DNA of 64,000 nt from Sorghum bicolor (taxonomy: Eukaryota > Streptophyta > Magnoliopsida > Poales > Poaceae), in the NCBI RefSeq assembly GCF_000003195.3, contig NC_012876.2:47859276-47923275 (forward strand), given 5' to 3'. The notes under the pieces are model-generated. The model was not told where the DNA came from and ran no database searches. It was given only the letters and a program-made list of their open reading frames with translations. Numbering within the stretch: position 1 is the first letter of the stretch; each line of letters opens with the position of its first letter. This document shows, one piece after another, positions 1 through 11,078 of this stretch. Position numbers and translations under genes: made by a program.

Positions 1-1
1 T

Positions 2-184
2 CTGCCGGGGTGCCGGCAGCACTTCTTTTTGGATCACCTCGCCACTCCTATTGATACTGAAGGATTTCAAGCACTGCTGCTTGTAGTCCTCCATGGCTTT
101 TGCAATAGCTTGTTTCTGCTCATCTCTGAGATTGGCTTCTGTCACGGGGATGACGTTCTCCAAGTCGAAATCAGTGTTCAACAT
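2..184 (-). CDS. Partial gag N-terminus of element J
   Basis: Reading leftwards from an ATG at 184, 61 codons stay open to the window edge. The peptide is rich in charged residues (LRDEQKQAIAKAMEDYKQQC) and looks helical. It lies just downstream of a primer-binding site, which is where the gag of a minus-strand LTR element should begin. I do not recognise a specific gag family, and the rest lies outside the window. The frame also stays open upstream of the ATG towards the primer site, so the true start is uncertain. Confidence 0.45.
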   Translation of the reverse strand, partial: MLNTDFDLENVIPVTEANLRDEQKQAIAKAMEDYKQQCLKSFSINRSGEVIQKEVLPAPRQ

Positions 185-206
185 GTTGATCTTGATCTTG
201 AATCTA

Positions 207-224
207 TCCCACTGGGCGTGCCAA
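207..224 (-). promoter_or_regulatory. Primer-binding site of element J
   Basis: The minus strand reads TGGCACGCCCAGTGGGAT, a form of primer site common in grass Gypsy elements. It lies six bases inside the LTR edge at 231, where the minus-strand LTR ends in CATCAACA. It shows that J runs on the minus strand and that the LTR to its right is its 5' LTR. The tRNA was not identified. Confidence 0.6.
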
Positions 225-230
225 AAGATG

Positions 231-408
231 TGTTGATGCGAAGGCTGATCTGCAAACACAAAGGGCTACTACCCGATTCAAACGTTAAGGCGTGCCAACC
301 GATTTGACCTTACTATCGGCAAAGGTGATAACTCGAATACTTTGGTCCCGACAACAGCGATGCGCCCGGATGTCACGGCCAAGGGGTATTCACACGGAAC
401 TCGAGAAT
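231..408 (-). repeat. 5' LTR of element J, part 1
   Basis: The sequence starts TGTTGATGCG beside the primer site and runs to base 408, where element A has inserted. The five bases before A (AGAAT, 404-408) reappear at 14586-14590, so this LTR continues from 14591 on the far side. The inner edge is well placed by the primer site. The outer edge is inferred. Confidence 0.55.
404..408. repeat. Target-site duplication of element A, left copy
   Basis: AGAAT directly precedes the TG of A's left LTR and matches the five bases after A's right LTR (14586-14590). A perfect 5-bp duplication is the normal signature of Gypsy integration and shows that both outer edges of A are intact. Confidence 0.95.
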
Positions 409-3400
409 TGTGGCAGAACCCCCTAAGTGTTTGGGCCCACCGGCACCTGCCATTGTACTAAGGACCTCTGACGGTGATGCCGGGAGTCCTCCCACTTTAG
501 AAGTCCGATGAGCATTGCTGGGCGCTCATTCCACTGCTACCTGTGGCGTACCAAGCTGGCTCGTCCTGACCACTGGTAATGGTCAAACAACGAGAACTGT
601 TTCTTCTCGCCCTTACAGGATAGCAAGTGGCCACCTTAACACCAGGATCATTCGTTGCGAAGATAAAGCAGTAACTCAACGACATAAGACCAAAATAATA
701 TTTCAGAGTGAAACAGCGGAAGTATTACATAACTTAATTTACAAAAGGAGTTCTTCCAAATAGTAGAGTGTTATTACAAGCCTGGTCCAGCGGAGCAACT
801 GAAACTTTAGTATAGACAGAACAAATTTACAGACCCTGCCCATGGGTCACGCTCACTCTTCTTCGTCGTCAACCTCGACGACGGTCACACAACAGGGTCC
901 GAAACAAGTCGGCTCCTGTGCTTCACCTGCAACAGGGGTATTGAAACCCTGAGTACGGGAGTACTCAACAAGACTTACCCGATGGGAAAAGAGGAGAACT
1001 TAGGGATGCAGGCTTAGGGTAGACAAGGGGTGGCTGAGCAAGGAGCCAAAGTGTTTTGCGTAAAAAGCTTACTAGTAGTGCATCCTTATTTTCAAGTTTT
1101 ACCCACGAATTCCTCCCTCGCAGAGGCCGAGGAGTTCGAGGACAGTCTAACTGGTTGTTCCCCACAGACGAATCCGTGAGTTCCTAGTCCTATCATAAAG
1201 TATTATTTATCGATGGCCATAGCTTCATGTCGCTATGAGTCCGGGAATTGGGATCCGAACCTCATGGGACATTTTCCCCTTTCTCAGGTTATCATTCAGT
1301 TGCATATTTAACTACGATGAGGGTCGAAGGAATTGAGTCTCCCAATCGGGGAGCAACGACGATTCGAATCGCTTAGCAATCCAGCTGGAGTTCCTAACCA
1401 CCCGACATATGTAGAACCAAATCTTGCATATATCAACCCAAATCAAGCTCTCCCCAAATTTGACCAGGTTCGCGGCACCCGAGAGCACAGTACTCCACCA
1501 TCCTACAGCCGATCTAGATGTTTTCCGGTCATCTCAGATCCGTAAGGTGGGTACACACTACTCTCGCCATCTTTCCACTCCCAGTGCGCGAGTAGCTGTT
1601 CGCGTCGAGGGATCACAAGACCGGGCTTACCGAGGGCAAGTGGCTAGTACTATAAATTCTCAACCCAGCAGGCCATCAACGGAACGGTCCTTAATCAACA
1701 CAGTCGGAGACACTACTTTAAGACTCCATTCTTAGAGCAAGTCCACCGACCGGTCTCAAATTGAAACATCATTGATCGTAAGTGTATCCCACAACAACCC
1801 TTCAAACTTTCTTGTTTAAAAACCTATCTAGTAGCAGGGCTAAGCATCGCTACGCAGTTTTAAAATAAAACAGGTGTCAAGGACAGGATACAGATATCAA
1901 GGTAGTAAATGCAGCAAGTAGGTTAACCCAATTCTCAACTATCTAATGCAGCATTTTCAATTCATAAGTGACAAAAGATTTAAAACATCCAAGGAGGGGT
2001 TAATGCATCTGGGGCTTGCCTTGGTTGCAGGGCAGAGAGGGACCCTCGGAGACTTCCCAAGTCTCGGATCCGACTTCCTCGAACGGAGCACCAACCTCGG
2101 GGTTCGGTTCAACGGGCGCTCCTTCGGTCACGGACACTATACGCAAAATGATGAATGCTCATGATATGCGTATGACAAATATGCAAGAAGGACCAAATCG
2201 AGTACAACTCGCCTTCTTGATGCAATACAGAATTATCGCTAAATAAAGTTGCTTAATAACTTAATGATTTTACCCAAGAGGTTGCATCTGTAAACTAAGA
2301 CTTTATTTTAATTCATACTTATCTTAATTTAGTTAATTATTAATCCTAATTACCTTAATTAACTCTTAACTAATTACTAATGACAGTAATTAAGCATTAA
2401 GGCTAAAAAATAATTAAATGCCAAAGGTCATTAGGGTTAATGACCTCAGGTCATCACACAATCCAAAATCACTCAACCCTAATTATGAGGATCTAAATAA
2501 TCACTATTTAATTATTTTGGAATTATTATTTAAGTGCTAAATAAGGGTTTATTAATATTTTAAACCAACATTATCCAAATGCCACCAAATTTTGTGTGGA
2601 GCCAGGGAATAATATTCAGAGGCATCTCATAATTTTTGGTGATTTTTGGACATACTAATAAATTATTAAAATTCATCAAAGCCTTATTTGGTAATTAAAA
2701 GAGCCAATTTTCATATCCTGGCAAATTAACAGAAAACAGAGCCTAATATTTTTCTTGGGTTCTAACTATTTCAGGGAATTTATACAAAAATTTTCATCAT
2801 TTTTGGATCACTACAAAATTTATAACATAAATTCAAACATCAAGCAATTTTAATCAAAAAGGAAAAAGAAAAAAAAACAGCGCAGCGGGCGGCCTGGAAA
2901 CTGGGCCGCAGGCCGGCCCACACGCGCTCGGCCTGCACCCGCGCTGCGCGCGCTCGCGCCCTCGCCTCCCCTCAGGACGTCGCTGACAGCGGGCCCTCGC
3001 TGTCAGCTCCGTCTTCAACCTCCGGCCGGCCGAATCGATGGCGCGACCGAGCCATCCGTGCCTCCTCTGCTTCTCGTGACCTGCTGGTCGCGTTCTCCCT
3101 TCCAAGGCGCACCTCTGGATACCCTTCTCACCCCCTTTCTCCTCCCCTAACCCCCGCGACCACGGACACGGCGGACGGCCGCCTCGGCCGGGCAAACACC
3201 GGCCACTACGCTTGAGTAGAGCGCGAAGAGAGTAGCGCAAAAGCGACAGAGGCTCACCACGACTTCAACCGAGCAACAAACAGCCGCGGAGAGGCTTTGA
3301 GCGATGCTGGCCACGGTGGGATGCTTGCGGCGGCGCTTTGGCCGGAGCTGGAGAAGAGCGGCTCGGGAAAGGGCTCTGGTGGGTTAGTGCTTGCGCTTGG

Positions 3401-4480
3401 GGGCGCAACCGGTGGCGGAGCTCAAGGCGGAGTCGCTGGGGTGCTCAAATCGCGTGGAAAGGCAACGGAGAGGACGAATTTTGGCGGCGGATGGTGGTGG
3501 TCGGCGGTGAGGTTCAAAGGAAGAAAAAGAAGCACTCCGGCCGTCCGAGGCTTTATCCAAGCGGCGGAACAGGGGATGTGGATGAGGCCGTCCGCGCGAA
3601 GCACAGCAGCAAGCAGCTGCGTGGCCAGCTGCGTGGCGTCGCGCGCGGAGGCGGCTCTGCCGCGGCGGCAGAGCACCCCCCCTTGCCAAACACTGTAGCA
3701 GGCCACATCCATACAGTTTGTCTTTTTGCGAAATCCGACCAAAATTTGAACTAAAGTCAAATTTCCACCAAAACAAAAGTTGTGCCAAATTTTGTAAGCT
3801 ACAAATCATATTTTGGTGTCCCAAGCTGATTCCCAATGGAAAAAGGGTAATTTTGCCAAACAGTTTGAAAATCAAACTCAATTCAAAAGAAATTCAAATT
3901 TTGGAATTGGAGCAAATCAGGATTTCCAAAAATTACTTTTGATTTTGCATAACAACTTGAAAAACTCCCAACATGAAAGTTGCTCAACTTTTTGTGCTCT
4001 ACAACTTTCATGTTGACCACTTTTCAAAATTCCAAATGTATTTTGAATTGGGGGTTTAAGTTGGAAAAGGGGACACTTTCTGGAAATCTGTATTTTCAAA
4101 ATTACTTTGAATTTTGTATTGAAACTTCAAAAACTCAAAACACCAAAGTTGTACATCTTGCCAAGAGCTACAACTTTGCTTTTGAACTCAACCTCAAATT
4201 TTGCTTAGTTTTTGACTTATGAAAAAGGGGACAAATCTAGGATCCAGAATTCAGGGTTTTCCCCCCCTTAGCTTTTCGGAAAAATTCCACCCTAGGGTTT
4301 TTAGCAACCACACAAGCATCAACATCCCACAAAAACACACTCTACCTCCCTAAGCTCAAGCAACAAAAAAAATAAACTTGTTTTAAGTTGATGCATACTA
4401 ATGTGCTTTAACAAATATGATTTGCAATGCTCATGATGACATGATCCATTTTTAGTAACCGTAACATCAGGGATGTTACA
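409..4480 (-). repeat. 3' LTR of element A (4072 bp)
   Basis: Runs from TGTGGCAGAACC to GGATGTTACA and matches 10515-14585 almost base for base. In element orientation it has an AT-rich outer part with repeated CAACTTT-like tracts (4480-3720), a GC-rich island (about 3700-2880), an AT-rich stretch (2870-2250), then a mixed region with a splice donor and hairpin at 979-950. The ORFs in the GC island (up to 165 codons) look like by-products of composition. The LTR begins with a perfect 8-bp hairpin (4461-4479). Confidence 0.95.
4461..4479. other. Terminal hairpin of A's 3' LTR
   Basis: GTAACATC, loop AGG, GATGTTAC: a perfect 8-bp inverted repeat one base from the LTR edge. The right LTR has the same structure at 14566-14584. 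Comparable hairpins with different sequence open the other LTRs in this window. Confidence 0.8.
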
Positions 4481-4495
4481 GCCCTTCCCCCTTAA
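4481..4495 (-). promoter_or_regulatory. Polypurine tract of element A
   Basis: The minus strand reads TTAAGGGGGAAGGGC immediately before the 3' LTR. This purine run is where plus-strand DNA synthesis should start. Element B has a similar run ending in GGGC at the same place. Confidence 0.8.
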
Positions 4496-4497
4496 AG

Positions 4498-4516
4498 AAA
4501 TCTCGTCCCGAGATTT
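4498..4516. other. Hairpin next to A's polypurine tract
   Basis: AAATCTCG, loop TCC, CGAGATTT: a perfect 8-bp inverted repeat two bases inside the polypurine tract. Element B carries the identical 19 bases at 25545-25563. It lies between the pol stop and the tract. Confidence 0.75.
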
Positions 4517-4683
4517 AAAACCTTAGGGTAAGTAATGGAAAAGGAAATTTGTCAAAACTCTTTCATCTTCAACTTTTCCATAAGGCAAGGAGTTGGGGAA
4601 AATACTTCATTATAAGCATATATGTACATTAAGTACATGGCTTTGGCGACTCTTTTCCTTCACTAGAGTACACTCTCTGGTTA

Positions 4684-7600
4684 TCATATATTGTCCTGAA
4701 GAGAAGCATGGAATTCAGGAAAATTCTCTAGCAAGTAATCTTCAGATTCCCAGGTGGCTTCTTCTTCAGAGTGCTGGCTCCATTGTACCTTATACCATTT
4801 GGTGGTTGTCCTTCGAGTAACCCTATCTTTTTGATCCAGTACTCGGATAGGGTATTCCGAATAAGTTAGATCTGGTTCAAGCTTTACATCTTCAATATCT
4901 TGAACTCGGTCTGGTACCCGAAGACACTTTTTCAGTTGAGACACATGGAACACATTATGCACCCCGGATAATCGTTCGGGCAGTTTAAGGCGGTAAGCGA
5001 CCTGTCCACATCGGTCAATAATTGGAAATGGACCAATGTAACGAGGCGCTAACTTGCCTTTAACACCAAAACGATTTACTCCTTTCATTGGGGATACTTT
5101 CAAATACACATGATCACCTTTGGCGAACTTTAATGGTCGACGTCTTTTATCAGCGTAACTTTTCTGTCGGGACTGAGCAACTTTCAAGTTATTTTGGATT
5201 TGTTTCACTTTGTTCTTAGTCTCTTTCACTAAGTCAACTCCGAAGAACCATCTTTCTCCAGGTTCCGACCAGTGTAACGGAGTTCGACATCGGCGACCAT
5301 ACAGTGCCTCAAAGGGAGCCATTTTGATACTCTCTTGATAGCTATTATTGTAGGAAAATTCTGCTAGAGGCAAGCAGTCATCCCACTTATCTGGAAAATT
5401 CAGGGCACAAGATCTTAATAGATCTTCTAGGGTTTGATTCACCCTTTCAGTTTGCCCACCAGTTTGAGGGTGGTAGGCTGTGTTGTATAAAAGCTTAGTG
5501 CCCAGGGACTCATGCAAACATTTCCAGAACTGGGAGACAAATTGTGTGCCTCTATCTGACACTATTGTCTTTGGCACCCCATGCAGACTTAGGATACGGT
5601 CGAAATAAATCTTAGCATAGGTGGAGGCAGGATACAATAGCTTTACCGGCAGAAAATGTGCTGTTTTGGTGAGACGATCTACTATGACCCAAATGGAATC
5701 AAAGCCCTTGGCCGTCTTGGGCAATCCTACTATGAAATCCATACTTATGTCATCCCATTTCCATGCGGGGATAGGCAAAGGTTGCAACTCCCCAGCGGAT
5801 TTGAGATGAATGGCTTTGACCTTTCGACAGGTGTCACATTGGGCCACATAGCGAGCTATTTCTATCTTCATTTTTGTCCACCAAAACCTTTGCTTCAGGT
5901 CCTGATACATCTTATTGCTTCCCGGATGAATGGAATACCTCGTGGTATGAGCTTCTTCCAGGATTTGCTGACGTAGCTCAGGTACCTTTGGAACTACTAA
6001 CCGGTTCTTGAACCAGATTACTCCCGCACCATCCACCTTAAAGTCTGTGGGTGCTCTATTAGAAATCTTCTCTTTAAGATGTCTCATGCCTTTGTTTTCT
6101 TCTTGTGCCTTTATGATTTGAGCTTCGAGATTGAAATCGATCTTTAGATTGGAAAGGCTTCCTTGGGAAATCATTTCTATTCCCAAGTTCTCTAGCTCTT
6201 GGCACAAGGTTATATCCCTAGGCGTCACTGTTAAGCAATTACAGTGAGCCTTACGACTGAGGGCATCCGCTACTACATTTGCCTTGCCAGGGTGATAATG
6301 CACCTCAAGGTCGTAATCTTTAATTAGTTCTAGCCACCTTCGCTGGCGCATATTGAGCTCAGCTTGAGTAAAGATATACTTCAAGCTTTTGTGATCTGTA
6401 TATAAATGACATGTGTTCCCCAACAAATAATGACGCCAGATCTTTAATGCATGTACCACGGCGGCTAGTTCAAGATCATGGGTCGGGTAATTCTCTTCAT
6501 GGGGTTTGAGTTGTCTGGAAGCATATGCAATTACGCGACCCTCCTGCATCAGCACACAGCCTAACCCGATCCCTGATGCGTCACAATATACATCAAAGGG
6601 TTTTTCAATATCTGGCTGGGCTAAGACAGGTGCAGTTGTCAACAACCTTTTCAGAGTCTGAAAGGCTTGCTCACATTGGGGTGACCAAACAAATTTTGTT
6701 TGACTTTTGAGCAAGGTTGTGATTGGTTTGGCGACTCTGGAAAAGTCTAGGATAAAACGACGGTAATATCCCGCCATGCCCAGAAAACTACGGACCTCAT
6801 GTACCGTAGTCGGGGGTTTCCAATTCAACACATCTTCTACCTTGCCTGGGTCTACAGCGACTCCTTCCGCTGATAATACATGACCCAGGAAATGAACTCT
6901 GTCCAACCAGAACTCACATTTGCTGAACTTGGCATATAGTTGATGCTCCCTGAGACGGGTCAGCACAACTCTCAAGTGTTCAGCATGTTCTCTCTTAGTC
7001 TTGGAGTAAATCAAAATGTCGTCAATAAAGACAACAACAAATTTATCTAGTTCTGGCATGAAGACAGAGTTCATCAGGTACATGAAATGGGCCGGTGCGT
7101 TAGTCAACCCAAAAGACATCACCAAGTATTCATACAGCCCGTAACGGGTTGTGAAAGCGGTCTTGGGCACATCTTCCGGCCTAATTTTAATTTGGTGGTA
7201 CCCTGATCTCAAATCAATTTTTGAGAACACTTTGGCCCCAGCTAGCTGGTCAAACAATAAGTCAATGCGGGGCAATGGGTACTTGTTCTTAATCGTTACC
7301 TCATTTAGAGGACGATAGTCGACACACAGCCTTAATGTCTGATCTTTCTTTTTCACAAACAAGGCTGGGCAACCCCATGGAGAAGAACTGGGCTGAATAA
7401 AACCCTTCTGCAACAACTCTTGTAATTGGGTTTTTAATTCGGCCAGCTCTTTCGGTGCCATTCTGTAGGCCCTTCGAGATATTGGGGCCGTTCCTGGTTT
7501 CAATTCTATACTGAATTGTACATCCCGGTCCGGAGGCAGACCTGGTAAGTCTTCAGGAAATACATCCGGAAAATCTCGAACTACCGGAATATCTTTGACT

Positions 7601-8043
7601 TCAGACATACTAGCGGCATGAACTTGCCCAATTGTCCGTTTGGGAGTAACTAACTGAATTAGCAAATAAGAATTCTCATTGGGCAATGGGATTTTAATGG
7701 TTCGATGCAAAGTGTCTAGCACAACCCCTCGTTGCGCCATCCAGTTCATGCCCAAGATGACATCAATTTCTTGGTCCTTAAGAACAATCATGCTAGTAGG
7801 AAAATTGTGCCCACCAAATTCGATGGGTACTTGGTGAACCATTTCTTTAGACATCAGCCGTCCTCCTGGCGACTGTATATAAAAATGATCTTGTGTTTCC
7901 CCAATGGGTATGCCATGCTTTAACACAAAGGTGCGATTGATGAATGTATGGGATGCACCAGAATCAAAGAGCATTAAAGCAGGATGCTTCGCAACAGGAA
8001 ACGTACCCATCATCACTGGTTCACCCTCTGGAATTGTCTCCAC
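4684..8043 (-). CDS. Pol polyprotein of A: PR-RT-RH-INT-chromodomain
   Basis: 1119 residues from a GTG at 8043; the frame is open up to the TAG that ends gag (8089-8091), so this is the pol half of a gag-pol frame, not a separate gene. Domains: protease with DSGAS at 27-31; reverse transcriptase about 190-365 with FIDD at 339-342; RNase H about 482-597 with D488, D550 and D593; integrase zinc finger H699, H706, C736, C739; integrase core D769, D830, E866 with the canonical D-35-E spacing; GPF at 1004-1006; and a chromodomain at about 1063-1111 ([20 protein letters not shown]). All catalytic residues are present and I see no frameshift. The chromodomain is expected to steer integration into heterochromatin. 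The protein would be made only if the upstream stop codons were bypassed. Confidence 0.93.
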   Translation of the reverse strand: METIPEGEPVMMGTFPVAKHPALMLFDSGASHTFINRTFVLKHGIPIGETQDHFYIQSPGGRLMSKEMVHQVPIEFGGHNFPTSMIVLKDQEIDVILGMNWMAQRGVVLDTLHRTIKIPLPNENSYLLIQLVTPKRTIGQVHAASMSEVKDIPVVRDFPDVFPEDLPGLPPDRDVQFSIELKPGTAPISRRAYRMAPKELAELKTQLQELLQKGFIQPSSSPWGCPALFVKKKDQTLRLCVDYRPLNEVTIKNKYPLPRIDLLFDQLAGAKVFSKIDLRSGYHQIKIRPEDVPKTAFTTRYGLYEYLVMSFGLTNAPAHFMYLMNSVFMPELDKFVVVFIDDILIYSKTKREHAEHLRVVLTRLREHQLYAKFSKCEFWLDRVHFLGHVLSAEGVAVDPGKVEDVLNWKPPTTVHEVRSFLGMAGYYRRFILDFSRVAKPITTLLKSQTKFVWSPQCEQAFQTLKRLLTTAPVLAQPDIEKPFDVYCDASGIGLGCVLMQEGRVIAYASRQLKPHEENYPTHDLELAAVVHALKIWRHYLLGNTCHLYTDHKSLKYIFTQAELNMRQRRWLELIKDYDLEVHYHPGKANVVADALSRKAHCNCLTVTPRDITLCQELENLGIEMISQGSLSNLKIDFNLEAQIIKAQEENKGMRHLKEKISNRAPTDFKVDGAGVIWFKNRLVVPKVPELRQQILEEAHTTRYSIHPGSNKMYQDLKQRFWWTKMKIEIARYVAQCDTCRKVKAIHLKSAGELQPLPIPAWKWDDISMDFIVGLPKTAKGFDSIWVIVDRLTKTAHFLPVKLLYPASTYAKIYFDRILSLHGVPKTIVSDRGTQFVSQFWKCLHESLGTKLLYNTAYHPQTGGQTERVNQTLEDLLRSCALNFPDKWDDCLPLAEFSYNNSYQESIKMAPFEALYGRRCRTPLHWSEPGERWFFGVDLVKETKNKVKQIQNNLKVAQSRQKSYADKRRRPLKFAKGDHVYLKVSPMKGVNRFGVKGKLAPRYIGPFPIIDRCGQVAYRLKLPERLSGVHNVFHVSQLKKCLRVPDRVQDIEDVKLEPDLTYSEYPIRVLDQKDRVTRRTTTKWYKVQWSQHSEEEATWESEDYLLENFPEFHASLQDNI

Positions 8044-8088
8044 TTCAGTATGGAAGACTTGCCCTGTCTTCTTTACCGGTCTACCTTT

Positions 8089-9216
8089 CTATACCTGTTG
8101 CCCCTTTTGAACCCCAGTTCTGAACTGACTCGGTTGGGGTTGGCCCATAGGTGGCCTTGGAAAGGTAGGGTTGGTTTGGCGGGGAAAAGGGCACTCTTTA
8201 GAGAAATGCCCAGGTTTACCACAATTGAAGCAAGGGTAATTGTGGCTGGGCGGAGCAGTAGGGCGAACACCCGGGGCGTTCGGCTGGCGTGGTGCAAAAG
8301 CGATGGCAGTAGGTCGAGAATATACCTGCTGCCCGGGTCTGTACTGTGGAGGGGAGAAAGGACCACGATAAGGTGACGGCGCTTGGAAACGTCCGTGGCC
8401 CTGTGGATGATAAATGATCCTCTGGCGCTTTTGACCGCGACCAGAGAAAGAAGAGGAAGCAGCCTTCTTCTTGGCTTCCTTATGTTTCCTATTCTTTTCC
8501 TCTGAGGCGATAGCAATATTTACCGCCTCATAGAAAGTAGCATTTTGGCAAGTGGTCATCATGGTCTGAAGTTTAGTATTTAGACCACGCATGAAACAGG
8601 CTTTCCTCTTTCTGTCAGTGTTCACATGATCCGTGGCATATTGAGAAAGATGATTAAACCTTGCCACGTATTCCATAACACTTTTATCGCCTTGCTGCAA
8701 GGCGAGAAACTCTTCGGCCTTCATGGCCATGAGCCCTTCGGGGATGTAGTGGGCGCGGAACGCGTCCCTAAACTCGGTCCAGGTAACTTGGTGTCCGGGA
8801 GCTTGAATAGCTAAGAAGTTCTCCCACTAGGCACCTGCAGCTCCCCGAAGCTGCTGAGTTGCAAATAGGGGTTTCTGAGTTTCTGAACACTGAATCAAAC
8901 TAAACTTATGCTCCATGGTTCGGAGCCAGTCATCCGCTTCTAAAGGCTCATCGGCCTTAGTGAACACCGGGGGCCTGGTCTCGGTAAAGTCCACATACCG
9001 AGTCTCTCCGTCCCCGTTGCGCGGTGCCCTGAAGTTTGGAGCAGGGTGTGGTTGACGCTGTGCTAGCTCGCGCAGCAAGCGAGCATTGTCAGTAGTGGCA
9101 CTTAACAAAACAGCAATGGCGTCAGCCAAAGAAGGTGGAGCAGGTGGAGGGTTGGGGATATCATCCCCTCCCTGGGATGTCCCAGCTCCATCAGATCCGC
9201 GAGTACGCATCGGCAT
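8089..9216 (-). pseudogene. Gag of element A with an internal nonsense codon
   Basis: Starts at ATG 9216 (MPMRTRGSDG). The AG of a possible splice acceptor (CAG, 9219-9217) abuts this ATG. Codon 130 is TAG (8829-8827) where the frame continues with a typical capsid region (EFRDAFRAHYIPEG, then VARFNHLSQYA), so a TGG to TAG change is likely. A CCHC zinc knuckle, CFNCGKPGHFSKEC, follows near the end. The frame closes with a second TAG at codon 376 (8091-8089) and continues open into pol in the same frame. Gag should form the particle and bind element RNA. Both stops are compatible with cytosine deamination. Confidence 0.88.
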
Positions 9217-9429
9217 CTGTTACAAGAATCGTAGATACCTGTTACCACGTAAAATTCATAACACAGAACATATCTTACATTCTTTCATTCACTTATTAAA
9301 CATTAGTTCGACACACCAAGAGTAAACAGGTTCAACTTCTCAAACCGAAAGAAAACTTATATTACAAACCCGGACCCCACTACGGCAAGCTAGGATTCCT
9401 ACCACGACGTTGCCCTCGGTTTCACCGAA

Positions 9430-10134
9430 CTAATCGGTGTGGCCAGAGCTGTAGCCCGGGTCGTCATTGCCATCATCCTGATTACCCCCTGGGTTGTGGT
9501 CATCGGGGTCGGACTCCTCTTCATCACTGAGGCCTGGATCGGGTTCTCCATCGTCTGCCAACTCGCCATCCGTATCCATTTCTCCTTCGCCGGGAGGTGG
9601 GTGGAGTTGATGATACAGATCAAATGCAATATCACGATATTGCATAGCCAGGTCATTGACTGTATCTAAGTGATGTGCCAGCTCCAGTTTCTCCAGCTGG
9701 AGCTGGTCCTCTCGTTGCCACGCGACATCCCGTTGTGCAGTGACCGTGGCCGCCATCTTCACATACAAATCCTTAAGATACCTTGCCTTGCCCAACTTTG
9801 CGTTCATCCTAGTTAGCTCATGCCTATGGGTGCTCCTAGCTTCTTCCTCTCGGGCAATGGCTGCATTCCGCTCCTCCACCATCCGGGACAACATAGCTTC
9901 ACAGTTTTCTGTAGCTTGTCTTTCTTTGGCCAGTTGAGCTTTAAGTTTGCCAATCTCCATAACATTGTACATTCTCTCTCTCATCACCTCAGTCAACTCG
10001 GCGGACAACCTGTCCACCTCCTGCTGAGGCGGTGAACGGCTACTACTGGCTTGATCACTGCGTGGAGCTAGCTGATGTCGGGGAACTCCTTTTGGACCGG
10101 TCCGCTTACGCGGGGTCTGCTTCTGACGAGCCAT
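9430..10134 (-). CDS. Upstream additional ORF of A: H3-tail-like coiled-coil protein
   Basis: 234 codons, intact, between primer site and gag on the coding strand. Residues 1-24 begin MARQKQTPRKRTGPKGVPRH and closely track the histone H3 tail, keeping the equivalents of R2, K4, Q5, T6, R8, K9, T11, G12, K14, P16, R17, Q19, L20 and A21 with one inserted residue. No histone fold follows: residues 37-160 are a heptad-like coiled coil, then LHPPP, and residues 183-234 are strongly acidic (SDEEESDPDD). A splice acceptor (TACAG then G) sits one base before the ATG. Element C has a gene at the same place with the same coiled-coil, LHP and acidic layout but a different N-terminus. Function is unknown; a chromatin-reader decoy or a tether is only inference. 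Confidence 0.85.
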   Translation of the reverse strand: MARQKQTPRKRTGPKGVPRHQLAPRSDQASSSRSPPQQEVDRLSAELTEVMRERMYNVMEIGKLKAQLAKERQATENCEAMLSRMVEERNAAIAREEEARSTHRHELTRMNAKLGKARYLKDLYVKMAATVTAQRDVAWQREDQLQLEKLELAHHLDTVNDLAMQYRDIAFDLYHQLHPPPGEGEMDTDGELADDGEPDPGLSDEEESDPDDHNPGGNQDDGNDDPGYSSGHTD

Positions 10135-10135
10135 C

Positions 10136-10146
10136 CTGTAGAGGGT
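10136..10146 (-). promoter_or_regulatory. Probable splice acceptor before A's upstream ORF
   Basis: The minus strand reads ACCCTCTACAG, then G and ATG of the upstream ORF. A pyrimidine-rich stretch and a branch-point-like TTACTAAT lie just upstream. With the LTR donor at 11084 it would remove a 949-base intron. A second AG abuts gag's ATG (9219-9217). Confidence 0.6.
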
Positions 10147-10500
10147 AAGTTTAGATTAGTAAGAGAGACCTTAAAGGTTAGCAAGAATAGGATTGATTCT
10201 ATTCACCCAACCCAACAAGGAGGAAGGAACTTAACCAGTTAATACATCATGATGCATGCACGAACTTACGATTCCTACTAACAATTCGTAGCAATATTAC
10301 CTTAAATTTTTTTTACAACATAGGGCAATACTTTAGGTTGCTCCTCCATACCACTTCAAAAATTCTAAGAAAGCCTATAGACAGGGGTAGATTAGGACTA
10401 AGCACTTGGACTCAAAATAGGCAGGTTCATAGTAGTAGATCCAAACGAATTTTTTTGAAATTTTTTTTCAATAGATACAGCAGTCATCTTAGCAACGAAT

Positions 10501-10512
10501 GCTCCGATACCA
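10501..10512 (-). promoter_or_regulatory. Primer-binding site of element A (iMet type)
   Basis: The minus strand reads TGGTATCGGAGC, two bases after the 5' LTR ends. It matches the initiator-methionine tRNA 3' end apart from one G in place of A, which can still form a G-U pair. Element C has the same variant. Confidence 0.9.
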
Positions 10513-11055
10513 GCTGTGGCAGAACCCCCTAAGTGTTTGGGCCCACCGGCACCTGCCATTGTCCTAAGGACCTCTGACGGTGATGCCGGGAGTCCTCCCA
10601 CTTTAGAAGTCCGATGAGCATTGCTGGGCGCTCATTCCACTGCTACCTGTGGCGTACCAAGCTGGCTCGTCCTGACCACTGGTAATGGTCAAACAACGAG
10701 AACTGTTTCTTCTCGCCCTTATAGGATAGCAAGTGGCCACCTTAACACCAGGATCATTCGTTGCGAAGATAAAGCAGTAACTCAACGACATAAGACCAAA
10801 ATAATATTTCAGAGTGAAACAGCGGAAGTATTACATAACTTAATTTACAAAAGGAGTTCTTCCAAATAATAGAGTGTTATTACAAGCCTGGTCCAGCGGA
10901 GCAACTGAAACTTTAGTATAGACAGAACAAATTTACAGACCCTGCCCATGGGTCACGCTCACTCTTCTTCGTCGTCAACCTCGACGACGGTCACACAACA
11001 GGGTCCGAAACAAGTCGGCTCCTGTGCTTCACCTGCAACAGGGGTATTGAAACCC

Positions 11056-11073
11056 TGAGTACGGGAGTACTCA
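11056..11073. other. Hairpin downstream of A's splice donor
   Basis: TGAGTAC, loop GGGA, GTACTCA on the plus strand, about six bases inside the intron from the donor. B, C and G have the same stem lengthened to CTGAGTAC/GTACTCAG with a six-base loop. Confidence 0.7.
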
Positions 11074-11078
11074 ACAAG

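Noticed and set aside
2854..3881. Several ORFs of 110-165 codons on both strands in A's LTR GC island, repeated near 13000-13990
   Set aside because: They overlap in many frames, are proline, alanine and arginine-rich, and follow GC content; no recognisable domain.
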